NCBI RefSeq assembly: GCF_003116815.1 | Contig: NZ_QDKQ01000037.1 | Coordinates: forward strand, 124,001 to 188,000 | Reading direction: 5' to 3' | DNA length: 64,000 bases | Origin: Caulobacter endophyticus | Lineage (GTDB): Bacteria; Pseudomonadota; Alphaproteobacteria; Caulobacterales; Caulobacteraceae | Position numbers and translations under genes: made by a program | The notes under the pieces: generated by a model | Database searches by the model: none | What the model was told of the DNA's origin: nothing | What the model saw: only the letters and a program-made list of their open reading frames with translations | In this document: positions 46,642-55,382 of the stretch, piece by piece | Position numbering within the stretch: the stretch's first letter is position 1 | How the letters are laid out: every line of letters begins with the position of its first letter

Positions 46642-47835
46642 GTGAACTCGATATTTCGTGCGGCGGGCCTAGCGGCGGCCTTGCTGCTGGCCGGTTGCGG
46701 AACCCTGTCGCGTCCGCCCGAGGGCGTGGTGCGGGTCGCGCCCGGCGCGGTGATCCCCACGGCCGATCCCCGGATCGTGGCCAGCGACGCGGCGCCGGTG
46801 CGTCAGCTGGAACGCCAGATCATGGGCGAGCCCGGCCAGGGGCCGACCGCGATCCTGGCCCTGTCCGGCGGCGGGGCGAACGGCGCCTATGGCGCGGGGG
46901 TGCTCGTCGGCTGGACGCAGAGCGGCCATCGTCCCGACTTCCGCATCGTCACGGGCGTCAGCACCGGGGCCCTGGCCGCGCCCTTCGCCTTTCTGGGACC
47001 GTCCTGGGATCCGCAGCTGGCGGCCGCCTATTCCGACGGCGGGGCCAAGGACATCCTGGCCTGGCGGCAGCTGGCGACCTTCGCCTCGCCCAGCCTCTAC
47101 AGCAGCTCGGCCTTGCGCAAGCTGGTCGACAAGGCGGTGACGCCCCAGATGCTGACCGCCATCGCCGCCGAGCACGCCAAGGGCCGGCGCCTGCTCGTGG
47201 CGACCACCAATCTCGACAGCGAGGAGACGGTGATCTGGGACATGGGCCTGATCGCCAGCCAGGGCGGGCCGCAGGGGCTTAAGCTGTTCAAGGACGTGCT
47301 GACGGCCTCGGCCAGCATCCCGGGCGTATTCCCGCCAGTGCTGATCGCGGGCCGGGCCAAGGACGGCCTCATCATCCAGGAGATGCACGTCGACGGCGGG
47401 GTCAACACGCCGTTCCTGGCCGTGCCCGAGAGCCTGGTCCTGTGGAGCCGACCGGCCGGCGCGGTCGGGGGCGGCTCGATCTATGTCCTGGTCAACGGCC
47501 AGCTGGCCCGGCGCGACGCGGTCACCGCCGGCAAGCTGACGGCCATCCTCAAGCGCAGCTACGACAGCGGCAGCAAGGCCTCGACCCGCGCGCACCTGGC
47601 GGCCAACGCCGCCTTCGCCCAGCGCAACGGCTTGGCCTTCCGCGTCGCCGCCGTGCCCGACGAGGCCCAGGCCAACAGTCTGGACTTCAGCGACGGCGCC
47701 ATGCGCCGCCTGTTCGACCTGGGCCGCGAGCAAGGGCGCTCGGGCAAGGCCTGGGGCGACTGGAAGCCGGCCGAGGCCGAGAAGGCGGCGGCCACGGGGA
47801 TCATCGTCATCGACGCGCCGCCCGCGCGGCGCTAG
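46642..47835 (+). CDS. Patatin-like phospholipase, lipoprotein
   Basis: The 397-residue protein starts at GTG 46642 after GAGG and has a lipoprotein signal (LLLAGC, C19). The patatin domain keeps the oxyanion loop SGGGANGAYGAG (G76-G78), the nucleophile G105-V-S107-T-G and the dyad aspartate in VDGGVNTPF. These residues predict lipid acyl hydrolase activity at the cell envelope. A small secreted-protein gene follows after 35 bp and may be co-transcribed. Confidence 0.92.
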   Translation: MNSIFRAAGLAAALLLAGCGTLSRPPEGVVRVAPGAVIPTADPRIVASDAAPVRQLERQIMGEPGQGPTAILALSGGGANGAYGAGVLVGWTQSGHRPDFRIVTGVSTGALAAPFAFLGPSWDPQLAAAYSDGGAKDILAWRQLATFASPSLYSSSALRKLVDKAVTPQMLTAIAAEHAKGRRLLVATTNLDSEETVIWDMGLIASQGGPQGLKLFKDVLTASASIPGVFPPVLIAGRAKDGLIIQEMHVDGGVNTPFLAVPESLVLWSRPAGAVGGGSIYVLVNGQLARRDAVTAGKLTAILKRSYDSGSKASTRAHLAANAAFAQRNGLAFRVAAVPDEAQANSLDFSDGAMRRLFDLGREQGRSGKAWGDWKPAEAEKAAATGIIVIDAPPARR

Positions 47836-47870
47836 CGTCGGCCCTGGGAGCGGGCAAGGGGGAGAAAAGC

Positions 47871-48641
47871 ATGAGGCGCCTGGGGTTCGCCGTCGCGGCC
47901 TTGCTGCTTGCGCTCCGCGCAGGCGCGGCCGACGCCGACGTGGTGTTCGCGCCCGCCGAGGGCTTCACCAACGTCGAGCCGCTGGGGCGACTGACCATGA
48001 GCCGCACCTACGGGCCAAGGCTGGGTAAGACCTGCGTGGCCGATGGCGCGGGCTCGACCGGGTGCAGGCTGATCGCGGCCGCCGCCGAATGGTCGCCGCC
48101 CGACCTGCCCATCACGCTCCAGCTGGAGCGTCGAGGCGGAGCTTTCGCGCTTTTGCTGTCGACCCGCCTGCAGGATCCGAAGGGGCGTGCGGTTTGCTGG
48201 AGCCGACGCGAGCTCTCCGAGGCGGAGACCTCCAGCGCGGCGCGCATGCTCAGCGCCGTGGAAGGTGGTATCGAGGCCTGGAGCCGGGAGTGCGCGCCGA
48301 TCCGCGGGCTGGGCGTCGATGCGGTGCGACTGGCCTTCGCGGACGTCCGCCCCGATCTTGGTCGGGCCTATCCGGTTCTGCGCGGCGTCACCGGCCTACC
48401 GGCTACGCCGGCCGAAATGAGCATCGACTCGTTCCTGCCGTCCAAGGTCAGCCAGCCGCTGCTCGATGCGGTCGCGGCGGCATGCGGCGGTCCGCCCGGT
48501 CAGGCGAGACTGGAGGCTGACGGCAGGATCACCTGGGACTTCGACCGCACGGTCGCCTATGGCGCGGACGGCTCAAGGCCGTTCGGCGTCTGCGTGGACG
48601 ACCAGATCCGCCATTATCCCGGCTACCAGCGCCGGAACTAG
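47871..48641 (+). CDS. Secreted protein of unknown function
   Basis: The 256-residue protein has a signal peptide (to about 20, RAGA) and six cysteines that could form disulfides (KTCVADG, STGCRL, AVCWSR, RECAPI, AACGG, GVCVDD). I do not recognise a family. A strong site GGGGGAG lies before the ATG. Close spacing behind the patatin lipoprotein gene suggests one transcript. It ends one base from the convergent TonB-like gene. Confidence 0.72.
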   Translation: MRRLGFAVAALLLALRAGAADADVVFAPAEGFTNVEPLGRLTMSRTYGPRLGKTCVADGAGSTGCRLIAAAAEWSPPDLPITLQLERRGGAFALLLSTRLQDPKGRAVCWSRRELSEAETSSAARMLSAVEGGIEAWSRECAPIRGLGVDAVRLAFADVRPDLGRAYPVLRGVTGLPATPAEMSIDSFLPSKVSQPLLDAVAAACGGPPGQARLEADGRITWDFDRTVAYGADGSRPFGVCVDDQIRHYPGYQRRN

Positions 48642-48642
48642 A

Positions 48643-49449
48643 TCAGGCGCCGCGACGGCGCGTGCCGGGCGCAAACAGCAGGTCCGACCAGCGCCACGAG
48701 GAGTCGCCCAGGGCGAGGCGGGGCGCGCGGGGACCGTCGGCCAGGCTGACGACCACCAGGCCGCGCATCGGGTCGGCGCGGCAGGCGGCCGGGGCGAAGC
48801 CGACCTCCATGATGATCGCCTCGCGCACGCCGGCCAGGCCCCGGCCGACCTGGTTGGGGCTCTGGAGCCACTTGCCGTTCCAGATCAGCACCGCCTTGCC
48901 CGAGGCCGCGGCCTCGCCATGGGCGGCGGCCAGGGCCGAGCGGACGCGCGGGTTGCGGCGCAGGGCCGCCTGCAGCCGCCGGACCATGTCGCAACTGGCG
49001 CCGTCGCCCGAGCCGTTCCCCGAACCCGTCCCTACCGTGGTGGCGCCGGCGAGCTCGGCCTCGCCCAGTTCGGCGGCCATCATCGTGGTGTCGGCCGGCG
49101 TAGCGGGCAGGGGCTCGACGTCGGGCGGCCGCACGGCGGGCCGGGCGGTCTGCTTGGGCGGTTTGGGATCGGGCTTGGGCGGGGCGGGCGACGGCGGCCG
49201 GGCGGGCTTGGAGTCGGGCTTCGGCTCCGGCGCGGGCGGCTTGGGCTCCGGCGGCGGGGGAGGCGGTGGCGGCGGCTGGACAAGGTCGACCGCAATCGGT
49301 TCGGGCTCGGGCGGACGCGGTTCGGTCTGGGCCAGCATCACCGCCGCCAGGACGGCGACGTGGGCCCCGACGCTGAACAGGCCGGCCGCCAGCTTCGTCG
49401 CGCGCGAGGTCCGGCGGCGTTCCGGCGGGGCGAGCAGCGGTCGTGGCAT
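48643..49449 (-). CDS. TonB-like proline-rich membrane protein
   Basis: The protein of about 268 residues has an N-terminal membrane anchor (about 18-40), a periplasmic linker with a run of nine prolines followed by repeated PEPKP/PxPKPD units (about 50-120), and a C-terminal globular part (about 150-262; SCDMVRRLQAALRRNPRVR). The layout matches TonB/TolA-type energy transducers, but the C-terminal domain is not an obvious TonB CTD and has a few paired cysteines. The start is uncertain (49449 used; 49485 and 49497 also in frame). It could serve one of the TonB-dependent receptors in this region. Confidence 0.75.
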   Translation of the reverse strand: MPRPLLAPPERRRTSRATKLAAGLFSVGAHVAVLAAVMLAQTEPRPPEPEPIAVDLVQPPPPPPPPPEPKPPAPEPKPDSKPARPPSPAPPKPDPKPPKQTARPAVRPPDVEPLPATPADTTMMAAELGEAELAGATTVGTGSGNGSGDGASCDMVRRLQAALRRNPRVRSALAAAHGEAAASGKAVLIWNGKWLQSPNQVGRGLAGVREAIIMEVGFAPAACRADPMRGLVVVSLADGPRAPRLALGDSSWRWSDLLFAPGTRRRGA

Positions 49450-49591
49450 CGGGCGTCCGTGACGGGCGCCGGGGCTGAGGCGCATCGTGCAGGTCATCAC
49501 GTCAGCACGTCAGGATCGTGGCGAGCTTTGATCGAATGAATGGCTGCGCCGGCCTTGCCATCGACGATCCTCGCGGCGCAGGATTGCGGCC

Positions 49592-49771
49592 ATGCGCAAC
49601 GCCCATGACGATCCGCAGTCCCCCAGGCCCATCTCCATTGAGATCGGCCCCGACGGCGCCGTCCGGATGACGGTCGACGGAGAGCCCGCCGATCCGCGCC
49701 GGGTTCTGGCGGACATAGGGATCGATCCCGGCGAGCTCGATCGCGTCGACGAACCGCGCGACGACAAGTGA
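49592..49771 (+). CDS. Small acidic protein of unknown function
   Basis: An open frame of 59 codons from ATG to TGA encodes a very acidic peptide (ISIEIGPDGAVRMTVDGEPA and GIDPGELDRVDEPRDD). The codon use is like neighbouring genes and the frame shows a two-strand pattern that looks like protein. It lies between the TonB-like gene and the icd terminator. No family recognised; it could be a chance frame. Confidence 0.45.
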   Translation: MRNAHDDPQSPRPISIEIGPDGAVRMTVDGEPADPRRVLADIGIDPGELDRVDEPRDDK

Positions 49772-49790
49772 GGGGGCTCTAGCCGGCCAA

Positions 49791-49821
49791 AGAAAAAGGC
49801 CCTCCCGCGGGGGAGGGCCTT
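49791..49821 (-). terminator. Intrinsic terminator of icd
   Basis: Read on the minus strand, AAGGCCCTCCC, a four-base loop and GGGAGGGCCTT make an 11-bp perfect stem followed by TTTCTTTGG. It lies 26 bp past the icd stop codon. Confidence 0.9.
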
Positions 49822-49846
49822 CGTCCTTACCGGAAGTCCGGACCGC

Positions 49847-51061
49847 TTAGGCGGCCATGGCCTTCTGAAGGTTCTCGTCGATCTTGTCGAGGAAGCCTTC
49901 GGTGGTCAGCCAGCCTTGCTTGTCGCCGACGAGCAGGGCCAGGTCCTTGGTCATGAAGCCGCTTTCGACGGTGTCGATGCAGACCTTTTCCAGGGTGGCG
50001 GCGAACTTGGCCAGCTCCTGGTTGTCGTCGAGCTTGGCGCGGTGGGCGAGGCCCCGGGTCCAGGCGAAGATCGAGGCGATCGAGTTGGTCGAGGTCGACT
50101 CGCCCTTCTGGTGCTGGCGGTAGTGACGGGTCACCGTGCCGTGGGCGGCTTCGGCTTCCACGGTCTTGCCGTCCGGGGTCATCAGCACCGAGGTCATCAG
50201 GCCCAGCGAGCCGAAGCCTTGGGCCACGATGTCCGACTGCACGTCGCCGTCGTAGTTCTTGCAGGCCCAGACGTAGCCGCCCGACCACTTCAGCGCCGAG
50301 GCGACCATGTCGTCGATCAGGCGGTGTTCGTAGTGGATGCCCAGCGCCTTGAACTGTTCGGCGTAGTGCTCGTCGTAGACTTCCTGGAACAGGTCCTTGA
50401 AGCGGCCGTCATAGGCCTTGAGGATCGTGTTCTTGGTCGACAGGTAGACCGGGTACTTGCGGTTCAGGCCGTAGGCGAACGAGGCGTGGGCGAACTCGCG
50501 GATCGAGTCGTCGAGGTTGTACATGGCCATGGCCACGCCGGCGCCCGGAGCCTTGTAGACTTCGTGCTCGATGACTTCGCCGTCTTCGCCGACGAACTTG
50601 ATCGACAGGGTGCCCTTGCCCGGCATCTTGAAGTCGGTGGCGCGGTATTGGTCGCCGAAGGCGTGACGGCCGACGATGATCGGCTGGGTCCAGCCCGGCA
50701 CCAGGCGCGGCACGTTCTGGCAGATGATCGGTTCGCGGAAGATCACGCCGCCCAGGATGTTGCGGATCGTGCCGTTCGGCGACTTCCACATCTTCTTGAG
50801 ATTGAACTCGGTGACGCGGGCTTCGTCCGGCGTGATGGTGGCGCACTTCACGGCCACGCCGTGCTTCTTGGTGGCCTCGGCGGCGTCGATCGTCACCTGG
50901 TCGTTGGTGGCGTCGCGGTTCTCGACCGACAGGTCGTAGTAGTCCAGTTCCAGGTCCAGATACGGGAAGATCAGCTTATCCTTGATGAGCTTCCAGATGA
51001 TCCGGGTCATTTCGTCGCCGTCCATGTCGACGACGGGATTGGCGACTTTGATCTTGGCCAT
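49847..51061 (-). CDS. icd: NADP-dependent isocitrate dehydrogenase
   Basis: The 404-residue protein is the eukaryotic-like (subfamily II) IDH common in alphaproteobacteria. It converts isocitrate to 2-oxoglutarate in the TCA cycle. Diagnostic segments are [32 protein letters not shown] (substrate serine), the metal aspartates in [28 protein letters not shown], and [15 protein letters not shown] for NADP binding. The start [11 protein letters not shown] gives the normal length. It is a single gene with a strong terminator downstream. Confidence 0.98.
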   Translation of the reverse strand: MAKIKVANPVVDMDGDEMTRIIWKLIKDKLIFPYLDLELDYYDLSVENRDATNDQVTIDAAEATKKHGVAVKCATITPDEARVTEFNLKKMWKSPNGTIRNILGGVIFREPIICQNVPRLVPGWTQPIIVGRHAFGDQYRATDFKMPGKGTLSIKFVGEDGEVIEHEVYKAPGAGVAMAMYNLDDSIREFAHASFAYGLNRKYPVYLSTKNTILKAYDGRFKDLFQEVYDEHYAEQFKALGIHYEHRLIDDMVASALKWSGGYVWACKNYDGDVQSDIVAQGFGSLGLMTSVLMTPDGKTVEAEAAHGTVTRHYRQHQKGESTSTNSIASIFAWTRGLAHRAKLDDNQELAKFAATLEKVCIDTVESGFMTKDLALLVGDKQGWLTTEGFLDKIDENLQKAMAA

Positions 51062-51320
51062 TGCGGGGTCTTCCTCTCGCGGTGGCGCGCTCTGACGCTC
51101 GGCGCACAGGGCCGGAACGTGGCGCGGACGGCGAGCCCTATAGACTGTTGCGGCCGCTGGGGAAAGGCTGCGTGGTGCGCGTCCGACGGTCGAGCGCGGC
51201 ATTCCACCGCAGGCGACATGGACGCCGCAGCGCCCTAATGGGTTGTGGCTGTGCCGGACGCCCCATGCGGGGGCTAGAGTGGGGAGCGGGTTGAACGGTC
51301 TGTGGCGTCATACGGACGTG

Positions 51321-53810
51321 ATGTCGCCCCTGGCGCGCCGGCTGCTGGCTTTCGCCGCCCTGCTGTCGATTGCGGTGACCGGCCTGGTCACGGCCGTGAC
51401 CTTCTATTTCGTGCAGAAGAGCGCCGCCGAGACCCAGATGCGGCACCTGGCCGAATATGTCGGCGAACGGGTCAAGACCGAGGACCGGCTGTTTTCGGAC
51501 CTGGTCAAGGTGCACGACGCCGCCAGCCTGGCCCTGATGCGCCGCCTGCGCGCGATCGAGCCCGACATCGACGGCCAGTTCGACCTGCTGTTTCCCGAGT
51601 TCGGCGACGGCACCCGCCGCACCGCGCCGCGGCTCTACGACGGCGGGCGCACCGGCAATCACTACGTCTACGGCATCGGCGGCTTCGTGCCCCAGGCCAG
51701 GGAGCTGACCCGCGAGGACAAGGCCCTTCTGGTCGGGGCCATGGAGGTGGTGGCCAACGCCGGCGAGACCGAGATCGGCCACTACGACAACTTCTACTTC
51801 TTCACGCCGCGGACCCAGCTGGTGATGTTCGGTCCCAAGCGAAAGGACCGGCTGATCTACTATCGCAGCAAGGCGCCGCCGGGCTTCGACATCGCCAAGG
51901 AGGAGATGACCCAGCTTACCCTGCCGGCCAACAATCCGCAGCGGGTGATGAAGTGCACCAAGCTGCGCAAGGTGATCTCCAACCCCAGCGACCGCGGCCT
52001 CAACGCGGCCTGCGTGACGCCGTTCGACATCGGCGAGCGGCATATCGGGGCGTGGGGCACCAGCCTGTCGCTGGACTCCTTCCTGCTGCGGGCGGTGGGC
52101 GACGCCCTGCCGGGCGGCCAGAACATGATCGTCTCGGCCGATGGCGACCTGATCGCCGCCCAGGGCTTGGCCCGCGACGGGGCGGTGGACGCCGCCCAGC
52201 TGGCCAGGGTGCAGGCGAACGAGCGGGTGGCCGATCTCGTCGCCCAGATCCGCGCGCACGGCGCAGATGTCGGGGCCCTGCGCGATCGCAGCGGCGACCG
52301 GGTGGTGGCCTACGGCCGGATGAAGGAGCCTGACTGGTACTTCCTGATGACCTTCCGCTCGGACCAGATCGTCTGGAACGCCGTCAAGACGGCGTCCTGG
52401 GTGCTGCTGTTCGGCGTGGTCGGCGTGCTGGCCCAGTTGATCCTGCTCTATCGCCTGATGGCCCGCGAGGTGGTCGCGCCGCTGCAAGGACTGGCCGAGG
52501 CGCATCGCGACGACGACGGCGCCGCAGCCGCCCGCATCGAGGCGCGCGGCGACGAGATCGGCGGCCTGGCTCGCGCCCTGCGCAAGCAGAGGGAGGTGCA
52601 CGAGGACCTGCTGCGTTCTCTGGAAGTCCGCGTCGCCGAGCGCACCCGCGAACTGGAGAAGGCCAATCAGGCCAAGTCTGTCTTCCTGGCCAATATGAGC
52701 CACGAGCTTCGCACGCCGCTGAACGGGGTGATCGCCGTCGGCGATCGCCTGGCCGAGGAGAGCGATCCGGCCCGCCGCCGCGAGCTGGCCGCGCTGGTGG
52801 CCTCGTCGGGCCGCCTGCTGGAGCAGGTTCTGGGCGACATCCTGGACGTCTCCAAGATCGAGGCCGGCGAGTTCCAGCTGACCTTCGCACCGTTCGACCT
52901 GGAAGGGCTGGTGGCGGGCATGGCCGAGCTGCACCGCGCCTCGGCCGAGGCCAAGGGCCTGGCCTTCTCGTGGTCGGTCGCGCCGGACGCCGTCGGCCGC
53001 TATGACGGCGACGCGGGCCGCATCAGTCAGATCCTGTCGAACCTCTTGGGCAATGCGGTGAAGTTCACCAGCGTCGGCGGCGTCGATCTTTCGGTCGAGA
53101 AGGTGGGCGAACTGGTCCGCTTCAGCATCAGCGACACCGGCGTTGGTTTCGACGACGCGGTTCGCGAGCGGCTGTTCAAGCGCTTCGTGCAGGCCGACCA
53201 GTCGATCACCCGCCAGTTCGGCGGCACGGGCCTTGGGCTTTCGATCTGCGCGGCCCTGGCCGAGATGATGGGCGGCTCCATCGACGCGCGCGCGGTGGTC
53301 GGGCGCGGGGCGACCTTCGTCGTCGAGCTGCCGTTGCAGCCTTCGACCGAGAGCCTCGACCACGATCACGAGGACGACGGGGGGCCGGTGTCGCTGGAGG
53401 GCATGAGGGTGCTGGTGGCCGAGGACCATCCGGGCAACCGCAAGGTCGTGGAGATCGTGCTGGAGCCGTTCGGCGTCGACCTGACCATGGTCGAGGACGG
53501 TGAGGCGGCGCTGCGGGCGCTGGAGGCCCAGCCGTTCGACGCGGTGCTGATGGACATGCAGATGCCGGTGATGGACGGCCTGACCGCGACCCGGGAGCTG
53601 CGCGCCCGCGAGGCTGTGGCCGACGCCGATCCGATCCTGGTGATCATGCTGACCGCCAACGCCATGGATGAGCACATCGCCGCCGCCCATGCCGCCGGCG
53701 CGGACCTGCACGTGGCCAAGCCGCTCAATCCGGGCCTGCTGGTCCAGGCCCTGGCCTCGGCGCGGCGTCGCGCCGCCGCCCACGGGGTCGCTTCCAGGCT
53801 TGAAGGCTGA
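51321..53810 (+). CDS. Membrane hybrid sensor histidine kinase with receiver domain
   Basis: The 829-residue protein has two membrane helices (about 8-30 and 355-380) bracketing a periplasmic sensor domain of about 320 residues with dCache-like strands (YFFTPRTQLVMFG; YGRMKEPDWYF). A HAMP-like linker and coiled coil lead to HisKA with phospho-histidine in FLANMSHELRTPLNGV, an ATPase domain (DTGVGF; GGTGLGLSI) and a receiver with the acceptor in AVLMDMQMPVMDG. The start at 51321 has an alternative GTG one codon earlier. No cognate regulator is adjacent. The signal is unknown. Confidence 0.92.
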   Translation: MSPLARRLLAFAALLSIAVTGLVTAVTFYFVQKSAAETQMRHLAEYVGERVKTEDRLFSDLVKVHDAASLALMRRLRAIEPDIDGQFDLLFPEFGDGTRRTAPRLYDGGRTGNHYVYGIGGFVPQARELTREDKALLVGAMEVVANAGETEIGHYDNFYFFTPRTQLVMFGPKRKDRLIYYRSKAPPGFDIAKEEMTQLTLPANNPQRVMKCTKLRKVISNPSDRGLNAACVTPFDIGERHIGAWGTSLSLDSFLLRAVGDALPGGQNMIVSADGDLIAAQGLARDGAVDAAQLARVQANERVADLVAQIRAHGADVGALRDRSGDRVVAYGRMKEPDWYFLMTFRSDQIVWNAVKTASWVLLFGVVGVLAQLILLYRLMAREVVAPLQGLAEAHRDDDGAAAARIEARGDEIGGLARALRKQREVHEDLLRSLEVRVAERTRELEKANQAKSVFLANMSHELRTPLNGVIAVGDRLAEESDPARRRELAALVASSGRLLEQVLGDILDVSKIEAGEFQLTFAPFDLEGLVAGMAELHRASAEAKGLAFSWSVAPDAVGRYDGDAGRISQILSNLLGNAVKFTSVGGVDLSVEKVGELVRFSISDTGVGFDDAVRERLFKRFVQADQSITRQFGGTGLGLSICAALAEMMGGSIDARAVVGRGATFVVELPLQPSTESLDHDHEDDGGPVSLEGMRVLVAEDHPGNRKVVEIVLEPFGVDLTMVEDGEAALRALEAQPFDAVLMDMQMPVMDGLTATRELRAREAVADADPILVIMLTANAMDEHIAAAHAAGADLHVAKPLNPGLLVQALASARRRAAAHGVASRLEG

Positions 53811-53842
53811 GGCGTTAGCGACTATCTCCCCGCCATAACCGA

Positions 53843-53924
53843 GCGAGGCCACGTCCTCCCCCGTCTCCACATGAGATGGGCTTAAGTCCGGGACGGCCCG
53901 GCGTTCTTGCAAGGGAACGCCGTC
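53843..53924 (+). promoter_or_regulatory. Candidate guanidine-II-like (mini-ykkC) riboswitch leader
   Basis: Positions 53888-53901 read CCGGG-ACGG-CCCGG, a 5-bp stem closed by an ACGG loop; an ACGR loop is the hallmark of guanidine-II hairpins. A possible first hairpin at 53845-53858 (GAGG, loop CCACGT, CCTC) is imperfect, since its loop has ACGT. Downstream, GGCGTTC (53900-53906) pairs with GAACGCC (53915-53921), enclosing the Shine-Dalgarno-like AAGG. This stem shares bases 53900-53901 with the ACGG hairpin, so the two cannot form together, which is how a translational switch could work. The downstream gene is a guanidinium exporter, the usual target. The single clear hairpin leaves doubt. 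Confidence 0.55.
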
Positions 53925-54245
53925 ATGGCTTGGATATTCCTCATCATCGCTGGCCTTCTGGAAGTGGTCTGGGCCTTCTTCATGAAGGCCTCGGAGGGCT
54001 TCTCGAAGCCCTGGCCGAGCATCGCCACCATCGTCTTCATGTTCGCCAGCTTCGGACTGCTGTCGCTTTCGATGAAGTCGCTGCCGCTGGGCACGGCCTA
54101 CACCATCTGGACCGGCATCGGCGCGGTCGGCGCCTTCGTCGTCGGCGTCGCGGTGCTGGGAGAGCAACTGAGCATCACCCGCGTGATCGCCGCTGTGCTG
54201 ATCGTCAGCGGCCTCGTCCTGATGAAGCTGTCGTCCTCGCACTGA
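53925..54245 (+). CDS. gdx: SMR-family guanidinium exporter Gdx (SugE type)
   Basis: The 106-residue protein has four membrane helices and the Gdx/SugE pattern: E13 in AGLLEVVWAFFMK (the central proton/substrate glutamate), LSMKSLPLGTAYTIWTGIGAVGAFVVG and a final LKLSSSH. The W-x-G-I-G motif separates Gdx/SugE proteins from the EmrE multidrug subtype. Gdx exports guanidinium in exchange for protons. The ATG at 53925 lies behind a structured leader with a guanidine-II-like hairpin, so induction by guanidine is plausible. It ends 9 bp before the stop of the convergent beta-lactamase-fold gene. Confidence 0.9.
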   Translation: MAWIFLIIAGLLEVVWAFFMKASEGFSKPWPSIATIVFMFASFGLLSLSMKSLPLGTAYTIWTGIGAVGAFVVGVAVLGEQLSITRVIAAVLIVSGLVLMKLSSSH

Positions 54246-54254
54246 GGACGGACG

Positions 54255-55286
54255 CTATCGTCCCGCCTTTTCCGCCGCCTGCAGGATCGTGCGCATGACG
54301 TCCAGCATCACGGCGTCGCGGTCGGCTTCCTCCATCGGCGAGGCCTTCAGGAAGATGGCCAGGGCGAAACGGCGGCCGTCCTTCAGGCGGACCATCGCCA
54401 GCACGTTGTCGGCCGCCGTCAGCCCCAGGTCCCACGGCGTCGCCGAGGTGATCGCCGCCAGCCGCGCGCCGGCGGGCAGGGCCGGGCGCAGGCGGTCGCC
54501 GGCGGCGGCCTCCATCATCCGCAGCATCCGGCGACGGCCGTCCTGGTCGGTCAGTTCGCCCTGGTTCAGGGCTTCGAGGAAACGCACGGCGGCCAGGGGC
54601 GTGGTGCTGTCGCGCGGATCGACGAGATAGTCCTGCCAGGCCTTGCGGCGGGTCGCCTCGGGCGTGGCCAGCACCGTCTTGCGCCAGGCCTGGCCGCGCC
54701 ACTCGGCCCGGAACGAGGCCGCGCCGGTCTGCTCGGGCAGCAACTGGCGGGCGTAGCGGTCGATCCGCAGGTTCTCGACCTTCTTCAGGTCCAGCCAGGC
54801 GGTGACCGCGCCAGGACCGCCGATCCGCTTCATCAGCACGTCGGCGGCGGTGTTGTCGCCGCCGGCCACGGCGCGTTTCAGAAGCTCCTCCACCGTCCAG
54901 CGTCGCCGGCCCGGCCAGGCGTCGGCGACCTCGCTGGGCGGCGGCGACAGGTCGACGTCCTCCACCGTCAGGGTTTCGCGCAGAGACAGGGCTTTCGCCT
55001 CAACCTCGGCCAGCACGGCCGCGCCCAGGGCCGCCGTCCACATTCCGGCCAGGGGGAACAGGTGCTCGCCCGCCACTGTGGCGCGCTGGGCGGTGGTCAG
55101 GTCCTGCACGGCCACGCCCAGGTCGCTGGGGCGGGCGCGCTCGGCGATGGCGGTCAGCTTGAGGCTCATCGCCTCGTGGTCGAAGGTCGGGTCCTCCTGG
55201 CCGGCCAAGGGCGGCTCGCGGCAGGCCGACAGCGCCGCCGGCAGGGCGGGCATGGCGAGGGCGGCGAGCAGGGCGCGGCGATGCAT
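54255..55286 (-). CDS. Class A beta-lactamase-fold lipoprotein, catalytic residues lost
   Basis: The 343-residue protein has a lipoprotein-like signal (LSAC, C22) and a class A beta-lactamase-fold region (about 37-335). At the position of SxxK (FPxxSxxK in the family) it reads H76-L-F-P-L-A-G81-M-W-T84, so both serine and lysine are gone. At the SDN position it has G143-D-N, and the KTG strand reads ITSATPW. The fold is intact in length, so this is not simple decay. It is likely a pseudoenzyme with a binding or structural role. It is transcribed alone, divergent from trmJ. Confidence 0.82.
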   Translation of the reverse strand: MHRRALLAALAMPALPAALSACREPPLAGQEDPTFDHEAMSLKLTAIAERARPSDLGVAVQDLTTAQRATVAGEHLFPLAGMWTAALGAAVLAEVEAKALSLRETLTVEDVDLSPPPSEVADAWPGRRRWTVEELLKRAVAGGDNTAADVLMKRIGGPGAVTAWLDLKKVENLRIDRYARQLLPEQTGAASFRAEWRGQAWRKTVLATPEATRRKAWQDYLVDPRDSTTPLAAVRFLEALNQGELTDQDGRRRMLRMMEAAAGDRLRPALPAGARLAAITSATPWDLGLTAADNVLAMVRLKDGRRFALAIFLKASPMEEADRDAVMLDVMRTILQAAEKAGR

Positions 55287-55382
55287 CGGGTTCGAAAGCC
55301 TCCAAGCGTGAGCGGAGGCTAAACGCGCAAGATGACGGTTCGGACTTGCGTGAAAGTGTGGCTCGACGGCAAAGGGACGCCC

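Noticed and set aside
53845..53858. First hairpin of a guanidine-II riboswitch
   Set aside because: The stem has only four pairs and the loop reads CCACGT rather than ACGR, so it is not counted as a true first hairpin.
51138..54242. Long minus-strand frame opposite the hybrid kinase and gdx genes
   Set aside because: It crosses two clear plus-strand genes, has no recognisable domain and matches the shadow pattern of GC-rich third positions.
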